Source of the DNA: Fasciolopsis buskii | Taxonomy: Eukaryota; Platyhelminthes; Trematoda; Plagiorchiida; Fasciolidae | Direction of reading: 5' to 3' | DNA: 64,000 nucleotides | Assembly: GCA_008360955.1 (NCBI GenBank) | Contig: LUCM01000315.1 | Coordinates: forward strand, 10,934-74,933 | Part shown: positions 11,901 to 21,330 of the stretch, piece after piece | Layout: every line of letters begins with the position of its first letter | How positions within the stretch are numbered: the stretch's first letter is position 1 | Notes under the pieces: model-generated | What the model was told of the DNA's origin: nothing | What the model saw: only the letters and a program-made list of their open reading frames with translations | Databases searched by the model: none | Translations under genes and position numbers: made by a program

Positions 11901-12673
11901 ATGCAAGCATTAGGCCGGAGTTTGACTAATCATTATTAGCGTCATTAGATCTCCACGATTGATCCGAAGCAAAAAGCGAAGGCTCCTAAAAAGGTCACGT
12001 CGTAACGGGCCACACGAGCGTGAATTTTCATCTACCACCGATGATGCTGATTGTCGTGGTAGAAGTAGCGGCGATTAGATTATGATTGGCCAGTTAGTAT
12101 CGATTCATTTTTTTCATCAGGGAATAATGTGTTTAGTCTTGATGTTTTGTTTTTCACATCGTATGATCTGTTGTCTATCACTAAAATATGTGAATGCAGT
12201 TGTGCACATTTGATCCATTTGTTTATTTGTTACGATAACTGTCTTGTCTTTTCAGTTGTTCTGAAATATGAGTTTTCATAGACCCGTTACACTACCGGGA
12301 GGAAAATCATAATCAGCGACGATGGTTTATTGTACAAGAATATTTCATTTTTCTGCCATAGCTATTGATTTTCATGCCTCTGCTCCGGTTCTGAGCGTTC
12401 TCCCAGCGGTTGATGGTCGCCATTGTGCGATTTTTTTGACGATGAAATCTTTGACACAAGTTTAATATTCTTTTGTGTGACGCCCAATCAGGGCGTACCA
12501 ATTTCGTTTTTTCTTCTTCTGTCCGCTAGGAATCCTGTTCTTTGAAACCGTTAGTTTAATAACATCTGGTGCATTTTGAATCCCATTCTTTTGGACCCTT
12601 TCAACTCCCAAATTACCTCACTCTCTACTCACCCTTGCGCGTTCCATATGACTGACAGTTTCCAGCTTTTAAG

Positions 12674-12911
12674 GACACGGTGATAAATCATGTTCAACAC
12701 CTACGTGACACGCGCTACGCCGAAACGGACGCCTCGGCCAAATCCATAGCTGTAATGTCTGACCGCGAATTACCGGAGAGACTTCAGTATCCCAGCCCGA
12801 GTGCACAGGCGGCATTACGTGCGGACAAACTGATCATGCAACATGAACATCATATGGCACATGGTGAGGCGAAAAAATCTTCCACTGTTACACACAAACC
12901 GGAAAAAACAT
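12674..12911 (+). CDS. APP-like exon D: end of E2 and His-rich stalk
   Basis: Encodes about 79 residues, DTVINHVQHLRDTRYAETDA onward. The first part continues the last E2 helices; the middle is Pro/Ser/Ala linker (YPSPSAQAALRADK); the end carries a His cluster (MQHEHHMAHGE). The acceptor that keeps phase 0 is the AG at 12672-12673, eight bases after a TTTCCAG that would break the frame. Two donors preserve phase 1: ATG|GTGAGG after 12863 and CAT|GTAGGT after 12911. The first is nearer consensus. The longer form adds 16 residues. The frame stays open into the intron to 13090, so the border rests on splice signals and the phase match with exon E. Confidence 0.8.
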
Positions 12912-15255
12912 GTAGGTTCCTTGTTTCGATTGTTTTTTTGCCCATTCTTCGCCTCCACAACATTGTACTAGCGGGTGGTTTGAACGTTTCCCGAATTAAG
13001 GTGGTGTTTAAAGTGCAAGTGAACTGGAATTGGAATATTTTCTGTGACGCTCAGATCGACCAGTTAATCTTTCCTCAGATCTCACTCTAAACAGTGTTTT
13101 CATCTCTCTGTGACTTTTCTGACTTACCATGTTGCGATTTTCATGCTGCGAAGTGACAGCCAAAAAGCAGCTTGCTCGCAAAGTGATAGTGGTTGTGGAA
13201 ACTGAGTTAAACTGAACACGTAAAGGATAACTGAATGTAATACATGAATGTCTTGTCTTGCTTTGTAAGTTTTTTTTGCATGATCCCCGGAGCATCGTCA
13301 GCCTCGATCCAGTTGAGATTCTTAGTGGTCAAAAGGGAGCCACTTCATTATCCTTGGTTTTTTTCCATGTACTACGACAATTATTCAAAGCGTGCTCGTC
13401 TTTTCAGGTTTCGAAGCGTGTGACGCAACGTTTCCAACTCCAGTATTTTTTATCCATACACTATTTCTCTCATCATATGCTGCTGGTGCGTGTTGTTTTT
13501 TCCTTTTTCTCAAATTTCTGATTATCGGGTTGCCAATTCACGGTTCTCTGGAGGTAGCAGCAGTGACTGAATATCCATTTTAAATAAAGCACTATATGTT
13601 AGATTGGTAGTTCTAGACTAACCATTGATTCACTTCCACAGTTTTTATTCGTGAATTAAGCTCATTTGTCAGCAGTCTAGCTTGAGTTGTAATCGATCCC
13701 ATCCTAGAGTACATTCTGCAACGTTGGTTTCAGGTACGAAGGTTACCATGATTGAATATTCAAAACATTACTGCCCCTACTCTCCAGGTACTCTTGAAGA
13801 TGAATGTGATCGTTTGAGGACTAGGTCAATCTACCGCACTTATTTCGGGAACTAGTTTAACTAGATAGTGTTGATCACATTAGAGGTAAATCCGTAGGGC
13901 GACGTTTCTAGGCCTAATGAATTTTAGGATGTCTCATGTTTTGCGACTTTTCTAGTGCTAAGAAGATTGATTTTGACACTTTCGCTTAGAATACAAATAG
14001 CGTCAGGTCTCTTCAATCCCATTATTGCCTCCGTAGTTATTTTCTTCTGGTTGTCATGCACTGGCCCTGTTAAACTGGGTTTCTTATCCGGTTAATTTAC
14101 TGAATGTTAGAACACCAATGCTTTCATTCTATTGTTTGGATCAGATAAGATTATGGATACAGAAAAACCAAAGGTGAACGTTAGATATTCAGATAGTTTA
14201 ATCTCTGGGGCAGCCACACTCATGGTGCGTTAGGACACAATTTGCGCATGTTGTTCATGTAATTTCTGGTATATGTGATAGCTGATTAACTTTGTTTTAC
14301 CCGAACAAACCGCGAGGTGGACCAGTTGACGAGTCAATAACAGGTGGAATTTGAATGCAACGAAGATATTGTATCGATTACATATTTTGTTTACCAAAAC
14401 CTTTGGATGCTGAATAGGTTACAATAGGGAGCCGTCATGGGAACCAGAGATTTACCGTATTACTGGTTGATGGTAGACATAAACATCAGGACTCGTTGGC
14501 TCCAGGGGTTTTCGGACTCACATATTTCTCTACCAGTAGGCTTATAAGTTTCGCCTATGGTCTGCACTGCTCGCGTTGCATGAGATCATGGCGACCAGCA
14601 CCCTGAACTTCCGCTAATTTGACTGTTGCTGCTGCAGGGGCTCACACAGTGCTAATATATTGATTCGGACTTCCCAACCGCACGATTCCCCATGTCTAAA
14701 TCTTTTCAACATAATGGTGTCACTTTGATTCGATTTTCTTGTTTTACGGGTTGTAAATTGTTTTATCTGACATCGTGCCTAAAAACGTATACATGTCATT
14801 TCTCCAACTTAGAATGCAATTTATTTGGTCCCTCCCGATGTCAACGGGCATGAATCGATTTTCCCATTAGTTAAAATAGGTCTAATCACATAGTATTTCA
14901 TTCGGTTTTCCATAATTTTTTGTTGGATTTGTTAGTTGCCAAACTGACATCCCACTTCACCCCCACCAATTCAAGATGAGGTAGTGAATCGCCTCTCAGT
15001 GACAAAATGTGCTTCTCATTTTATGTCTTGGAGAAAGGGGATAGGCGATTTCATCGGAACATCTTCACTCAGTTTGAAAAGGACTAAGAGAACTCTTTCA
15101 GGGCGGATCGATTTTCTCCGTTGCATTAGCCGAATGCTCCATTCTGCTTCCAAGTCCGTTTGGGGATCAAGTGACTATTCTCAAGGATTTGAAGTTGTAG
15201 ATGTTCGAGTGACTACACTAACGCACGGCTAGCTGAGCTGCTCTTTGAAGTATTC

Positions 15256-15342
15256 GGCCCAATGGCCGAGTCTCTGATGCTTACTCTGTTTAGGCTCTCA
15301 CGTCTCCGTGATTGAGGTCCAAAATCCCTCATCCACTGGGCC
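15256..15342 (+). pseudogene. Class II tRNA-like (Ser/Leu type) pseudogene or SINE head
   Basis: An 87-base unit has a perfect 6-bp acceptor-like stem: GGCCCA (15256-15261) and TGGGCC (15337-15342). A tRNA-Leu/Ser style ATGGCCGAG follows the 5' arm, and a T-arm-like TGAGG...CCTCA hairpin surrounds GGTCCAAAATCC, a degenerate box B. Length fits long-variable-arm tRNAs. The D arm and anticodon arm do not fold cleanly, so it is probably decayed or SINE-derived rather than a working tRNA. Confidence 0.4.
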
Positions 15343-16479
15343 GGAGACATTAAAGGATATGACGTCAAATCATAGGCAGTGGTGAACTCTGTAGGCCCAC
15401 TCTCTATTTATCTCACGTATCCGTTCTTCCTATAGAAACATGGAATATGGTGAGAAGGAAAGTTGTCATTAGGACTCGACCTCTTGTTGAACCCAGAACA
15501 ATAATGATGATAACATCGAAACAGCAAACAAATTTAGTGGTCACTCTATCCCTGCATGCTTACATTCGTCATCTGCAGCAGCGAGTTACCGTGTGTACTT
15601 GTCTGTCGGGCATATTACATGCAGTTACAGTTTACCTCTCAAACCAAAGAAGCCGGAGTGGTTTGTGAAGCGGACCATGAGAACACTTAATCTCGAATAC
15701 CGCCCTCCAAACATCTTTCCAAGTTAGTTGATATTCATATATGTCGTTTTTTGCAACATATTTGTGGATTTTTAACACTGTCCGTTGCATTGTGGAGGTA
15801 ACAATTCGTAGTGTTCATAACGGCTGCAAGACCTGGAACCTTTGTTGAGAACGCCCGTGCTAGTCAAGGCTGGTAGAAGCCGCGTGGTGGTCAGGCAAAG
15901 ACTTGGTGTAAAGGTTTTAAGAAGTTAGTTTCCTATTTGGCTTCAGTTGGTGTTTTTGGTCTTCCTCGTTGGGGCCCAAGAAATGAGAATTGTTGTTAGT
16001 TAGAGATGCTGAGAGATATGACACAGAACTAAAGTCAGTGGCGTGAATGATGTGGGGCCGGTCTGTAGTACTCATCCTCCTTAAAATAATCCGCGAACAA
16101 CCCGAAGAATCACAATGTGCAGAGTGGAAACACAAATGGACGATTGGTTTTGTTATGGTTCATTATACCCCCTCGCCCCGTTTAAATGTAGAAGTCTTGT
16201 TGTAACTCGTGCAACATGCATCATGAGTAATTACCTCAAGTAGGCTGCATCATAGGAGAGTGGATACATCAATCTGTACTCGTAATACTTGGCAAAAACT
16301 GGCGAATCTTTTCGACAATAAGCCACATGCTTTGGAGTTACCGAGTCGTTTATTTAGTATCCCATTTCAACCACCATATGTGTATCTTGACCATGGCGTA
16401 TCACGAATTCGTTAAGAAGATTGAATAACAACGATTTCGCGCTTGTTCTGCTAGGAGTCCCAGCGTCAGTGAACAGTGG

Positions 16480-18034
16480 TAATTAGTAACATTTTGGTCT
16501 TTTTGATGGGGCATTCCGCACCTCGAAAGTAAAGCTGCTTTCACTTCATATTTCAAGAAGCTTTTGAATTCCTAAGTCAGTGTCCTTTGGTTAAGTTATC
16601 ATTTCAAGAAACGAAACATTTTGGAAAGAATGAAGTTTCAGGCCGGGGTATGATTTTATATGAAGCATGCCTTCCGCACAATTGTGATTTTATCCGATTT
16701 ACGTCAGATTGAAAAAACCACTCTACTCAGGATAACATGTTAAATGTATTCTGCTGGAGTGAAACACATGACCACTTTCGGAGGCACTGCCATCTTTTTA
16801 TATTGGACACTTTGTTAGAATGAATGGAATATCTCCGTTACCACAAAGACAAACTTCCCTCTATCCGGAATGCATTCTCCTTTGATTCGTTGGTAAGGAT
16901 TTTCTAATTTTATTCGTGTGAAGGTGAACAACTTGGAGGGGAATAAGAAAGCGGGCCAACTTTGTCGGAGAATTTCCTTCTAAAAATATTCATTTTGTAA
17001 GCGTTTTTCGAGTCACCATGTGACATTTATTCATCATCGAAATTATTATGTTCTTACAATAAAGTAATGCAAATTTTCCGATGTTATGCGAGATAGTTAT
17101 ACTGTCCGCTTTGTTGTTCGGGTATTTCACGCCACAAAACTGGTAATACTTGAAGCTTTCAAATATTGCTCAGGTCTGTCTGGACTGTCGTGTATGAAGC
17201 ACGGGTAGTAATCTGCGATATGATTAATGAAAAGCGCTGTCGTGAAATGTTAATATAACTATAAATAACTTTGTATTTCTTTTTCGAATATGATTTTTTC
17301 CGCCCATGCCCCTGGCATGGTTTATTTGTTTACTGTGATACAAATAAGGGCTTTATTCAGTTTAAAGCGCTGAAAAAGCTTTAGTGCAAAATGTTAAGTC
17401 AAATGAGGTTTTGAAATCATTTCATTATCCGTTGCATTGTGGTACCAAAAGATTTTGCTGTTTCTCGCTTACCGCTTCACCGTCACCGGAGCAGTGAACG
17501 CCGCACGCCTAATGACCTTGACACTAAGTCACTTTTGATGTAAATCATGATCCTCCATAAGCGTAAATGTTTTTGTTCATGATCAACCGTGATTATTAGA
17601 CCTCAGTTAACGCAAAATACCCCAGTTAACAAATAATTATCTTTGCCCTTAAATGCATGCACAATCGTGTGTAGACTACCTAACAAATAAGTGCGTTTGG
17701 TGGACAGGCGAGTTTGTTATCATTTATGAAGGCATACTAAGGTAAATCCTAAGGCGGTTCGAAAAACGTATATAAAAGTTCCATTCTTCAGCAGGGTTCC
17801 TTTTTTCGTGTTCCGACAAGTTTGCTTCTCCATCCAAGATCATCTGTGTTTGACTGGCCTAATTACAGTCTACAAACGGATCTATTAAATGAAACGTATA
17901 AATAACTCCGTGATATCTGCTGATATTTCTTTACACCTAGAACTTACTGGACCCTTAATGATATTAACGCTGGAAATTTTTAAATGCGTCATAATCAACG
18001 GTACCCGTATATATATATATATATATATATATAT
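16480..18034 (+). repeat. 1.4 kb dispersed repeat, copy 2, ending in (TA)n
   Basis: Direct-orientation partner of 598-2055 (landmarks given there). It is slightly longer through small insertions, for example around 16800-16890. It ends at a (TA)13 run at 18008-18034. Sequence after the TA run is unrelated in the two copies, which places the 3' border at the TA tail. Confidence 0.75.
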
Positions 18035-18189
18035 GTTATTTTCATGAGAACACAGACACTGCATTTTCACGACTAATTTTTTTTTGTTTTACGATTTCCA
18101 CTGCGCCATCTTGTGTAAATTTGATCTTGCCTTGCGCATGACTCGAATTTCGAAAAATATACCCTTTATTATTATACATACTTGTGGGG

Positions 18190-18510
18190 AGATTTTTGTT
18201 TTAACCAAATGTTTTGTTTGACAATCCTGGTTGTTCTTTTGTTAAGCAGCTGGACTCTTGCAGTACCTAACCCTCATTTTATTGTACCATAAGAATGGAT
18301 TCCATACTCCATCGCTGGTTGCGCCGGATAATCAGGACCGCACCAGCCCTTGCTGCTATCGATGTGGGTAGGAATGAATAGACTACTGCTGCCTTGCGAG
18401 TAAGAATGGAATCTAAATATTCCGATTGCAGTTTCCAAAAAGAATTCTTTTGCACTGGGGGCATCCACGAATTCCCACTCTAGTGCCCTTTTTATAGGGA
18501 ACTTTGCCAA
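18190..18510 (-). repeat. Dispersed repeat, copy 2, with transposon-like frame
   Basis: On the reverse strand, 18365 down to 18190 aligns with the first 190 bases of the window. Upstream of that (18510-18365 reverse) the frame is open and encodes a 78-residue stretch, including FVDAPSAKEFFLETAIGIF and then GPDYPAQPAMEYGI, before a stop at 18274-18276. The shared peptide suggests an element coding sequence. No transposase, RT or integrase motif was seen. Confidence 0.5.
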
Positions 18511-18696
18511 TCGAATTTTCTCTCTTAGTAAGCCAAAATGTCAGCATGCTATCACTGCCACCGATAATGCTGTTTATTGCAGATGGACTTCCGATTATAC
18601 TTTGTCCTTAACAACAAAAGTGTCGTAAGTGAGATGTAATGGTTCAAGTTTTGTCACGATGCTTGATTAGGAGCTTCTTTTTTATCTTTTGTTTAG

Positions 18697-18902
18697 CAAC
18701 CAATGCGGTTCACCAGACAGAACACCATGACAGCATTCTCCCACAGCTTCCTCAACCGCATATGGTCCCAAAGACTAGTGAACACCCTGAACATAATTCC
18801 GAATCACATGCCGTGGTAGTTTCTTATCCGAACACCCTCGACTCCCAACCGACAGAATCCACCGAGGACATAGTTGTGGAAATCCACTTGCCGACTCAAC
18901 GG
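18697..18902 (+). CDS. APP-like exon E: His/Pro/Ser-rich extracellular stalk
   Basis: Encodes about 69 residues, TNAVHQTEHHDSILPQLPQP to DIVVEIHLPTQR. Enters in phase 1, supplied by either donor of exon D (junction codon TCA from 12911 or GCA from 12863), and leaves in phase 0. The acceptor is a strong TTTTTTATCTTTTGTTTAG; the donor is CGG|GTAAGTAC. The peptide is unstructured in appearance: His pairs (EHH, HPEHNSESH), acidic residues (TESTED) and prolines. This is the position of the APP juxtamembrane stalk, but no Abeta-like or HHQK-like motif is visible. It was recognised by phase fit and position rather than by sequence similarity. Confidence 0.75.
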
Positions 18903-19757
18903 GTAAGTACATTCCGTCTTGTCTTCACTCTTTTATTACATTTCATACGGAAATTGCTCACTAGAAAGCATGGATTGATCAATGAACCTTTCAGTATCCG
19001 TCAGATTGGGAGTGCAATACCGTTTTTTAGATGCATTTGTGATGGATGATCCAGTCAGTTTAAATTGATCGGCTGATTTGATTACTGTTCCGCACACTGA
19101 GTTGGATAAACCTGAAAGGGGCGGCTTGGTTAGTTGGCACTATAGGGTTTTTACACTGCGGTTACCAGTGTATAAGGAATAATACAGATAGTTAAAAAAG
19201 AAGGTAATCTAATTCAATTCTTATTGTTTGTTTTGTTATAATATGTGGACGGCGTTTCAGTTGCTCTCTAGGGTCTGTTTCACTATCCGAAATGACTGAA
19301 ACCGGAATTCATGGTGAACAGTTGCTAATGCGTATCGTGTGCAAACTTTAGTTGGACTATCAGTGTCATGTTTCAACCAATCTCATTGATTTGTTTGCCA
19401 AGGCTGAACAATGTGGAGCACGCACATTAACTGTTCCAATCAACTGACTTTACTTGATCATCCAATGGAAGCACTTCACTGTGGACAAATATACTGCAGC
19501 GACCCCATATATGCATAGTAATAATTTTATTATATATATATATATTTACTAAATCTGTGGGCAAATCGTGTACCCTGGGAAACATGATGAAAGAGGGAAA
19601 CAATAGCTGAAAAGGAAGAACGAAAAAGAAACTGCTGAGTTCACTACTCTTGTGGCAGTTCTTCTCTGTCCACGTTATCCGTTGCTTACCGTTATCATTT
19701 GTTTTTTAGTGGCCTGAATACTCCCCAGCTGCCCAAATCGAAGTAGTGTGTTGACTT

Positions 19758-20224
19758 AGGTGACCCTACCCAGACCTTTTTACCGGAAGGTTCGAGGTAC
19801 AAGAGAGTGAGGTAATTTAGGGGTCTGATATCCCTCTGAGGACCGGTGATTGATTGCTTAGTGCATACACCGTTCAGATGAGGTCAGACATCCTGAGCGC
19901 CCAGTACACTCCTCTGCTATAAATTCCGCTGTACATAGAACACTGCTTCGTACGCCATTTGTGGTTTTTTATGACGCATACCTGGTTGTAGCGGAAGGGG
20001 CATGCCTCAGCCAGTAAGGTCCTACATGGGGCAAAAGAACAGAGTCCGGAAACCTTGACCCTAAAACTTGGAGTGATCCGGAACCAACTAAAGTCTCATT
20101 AGATCTGTATGTCAACGAGCCGGTGACAGCCGCTGGCCGTTTACCAGCGAAGTGATTGGCTATCTGGGATTCGAAGCTCGGATTTTTTTGGCGATCGAGG
20201 TTGAATCCGCTTGACGGTCGCTGG
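19758..20224 (-). repeat. tRNA-derived SINE family A, copy A2 with extended body
   Basis: The tRNA-like head is at 20150-20224 on the reverse strand: box A-like AGCGACCGTCAAGCGGATT and a GATTCGAAGCTC segment. A T-rich insertion lies between them (20186-20212). The middle shares GACCCTAAAACTTGGAGTG.TCCGGAAC...AAAGTCTC with A1 and A3. The left part (19758-19970) is shared with 8665-8900. This appears to be the longest copy, about 470 bases. Confidence 0.65.
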
Positions 20225-20589
20225 TCAGGGTTTAGCCATTTCAACTGTAGTGACTACCGAAATTTATTTAACCGCATGAGGAGCACTGGTGATTTGTCTT
20301 CATCTCACCCCTTAGTGAAAACATCGCAACAAGAAAGAATAGAGTAAAACTTTATGAACAAATGCCTATCTGAGAAGCATTACCATCTGAGGGCAAGCAA
20401 ACAACTTCGAACCTGAGGAACTTACCCTTCACTATTCTCATGTAATTGCAGACATGTAAGGTGGAATTCATGAACAACTGTTTTAAGGTGAACGGGATCC
20501 CAGATGAATGCAGAGGAGTTGAAAGGCATGCCACCTAATGGCTCCATTTCAATCCCGACGGACTCGTAATTTGTATATACATTTTACGA

Positions 20590-20820
20590 AGACGGAAGAA
20601 GTTCAGCTGCCACCATTCACACGGTCGACGAGAAGGAACACGTGAACCGGAGTGTTAACTCTCAGCCGTGATTGGAACCGGACCAATCAGTGGCAAGAAG
20701 AGGTGCTGTCGAGCGGAAACTGACAGCGGTGCAAGCATCACAAGAGCTAGTGATAAAACAAGTTGACCAACGGGGCCCGGAATCAACCGGCTGCCCCTGA
20801 CGTGTTTTTTATCCGAAGAC
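20590..20820. other. GC-rich unassigned segment between SINE copies
   Basis: A compositionally distinct, CpG-richer stretch lies between two SINE copies. It has repeated AACCGG motifs (20644, 20679, 20785) and short internal inverted repeats. It looks like part of a transposable element but no partner copy was found in this window. Confidence 0.3.
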
Positions 20821-20895
20821 ATCGGAATTATTCTAGTTCTATGAGTTTGATGTTACCGTGAACTTAGGTGATATCCCTTTATCTTTTATTTTTTA

Positions 20896-21055
20896 CTTCC
20901 TTTATTAATGAAACGACAATGTACATGAACTTTCAGGAAAGGGGCCGCGGCCAGCAGAGGGCTGCCAAATGGGTAAGTTGATCGGCAGTGGGGGGATTCG
21001 GACTCGTGACCTTCCTGTCCAAATGCTAGGACCTTATCCTTTGGCCACCGCCGGC
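20896..21055 (-). repeat. tRNA-derived SINE family B, copy B1
   Basis: On the reverse strand it begins CCGGCGGTGGCCAAAGGATA. Box A is TGGCCAAAGGA; box B-like GAGTCCGAATCC follows. It ends in CATTAATAAAGGAAG (complement of 20896-20910). The same head and tail occur at 35364-35520 and 63588-63740. The internal GGCAGCCCTC.GCTGGCCGCGG region is shared with both. About 160 bases, complete. Confidence 0.8.
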
Positions 21056-21078
21056 TATGATGATGACAACGCAGAGAT

Positions 21079-21330
21079 CCGGCGTCGTCAAATGGATTAA
21101 GGGCATGTCACGAAGGAGGAGATCACAAGTTCGAATTCCAGATCCACCGGTCACTTTGGTGACAGCTGGTAATTTGTTCTCCTCCGGCTCATTGCCACAT
21201 TTAACCTAACGAGACCTTATGTAGTTCTATACCACTAAGTTTCAGGGTTACGGTTACCCGTTTTCCTCTCACGTGTAGCGCTGTAACGGCTAGGGAGTAA
21301 TGACCTCTCTGCGGGGCTGATACGAGGAAC
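21079..21330 (+). repeat. tRNA-derived SINE family A, copy A3
   Basis: Forward copy starting CCGGCGTCGTCAAATGGATTAA (degenerate box A), with box B-like AGTTCGAATTCC at 21131-21142. It shares GAGACCTTATG.AGTTCTATACCAC..AGTTTCAGGGTTACGGT with the complements of A1 and A2. Its 3' limit is uncertain. Together with A2 and B1 it makes a tight SINE block in opposite orientations. Confidence 0.7.

Larger units (their letters stand above)
6349..12673 (+). other. Intron C of the APP-like gene, repeat-bearing
   Basis: A 6.3 kb GT-AG intron, phase 0. It contains a reverse-oriented SINE A copy (about 6700-6903), an exon-like Arg-rich segment (8161-8328) and a fragment related to the SINE A body (about 8665-8900). 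The rest is AT-rich sequence in which nothing was recognised (6910-8130, 8900-12600). Short open frames on both strands at 9010-9216 have protein-like composition but match no family known to me. Confidence 0.75.
12912..18696 (+). other. Intron D of the APP-like gene, repeat-bearing
   Basis: A 5.8 kb GT-AG intron, phase 1, ending TTTATCTTTTGTTTAG. It contains a tRNA-like pseudogene (15256-15342), the second copy of the 1.4 kb repeat (about 16480-18034) and the second copy of the window-start repeat (18190-18510). Nothing was recognised in 13100-15230 or 15350-16470. Confidence 0.78.

Noticed and set aside
12912..13090. Open continuation of APP-like exon D into the intron
   Set aside because: It would replace the stalk with unrelated hydrophobic sequence. 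Two donors and the phase match with exon E support splicing.
15770..15800. TCCGTTGCATTGTGG shared with the 1.4 kb repeat near 17430
   Set aside because: The match stops after 15 bases and the flanks do not align, so a third repeat copy is not supported.
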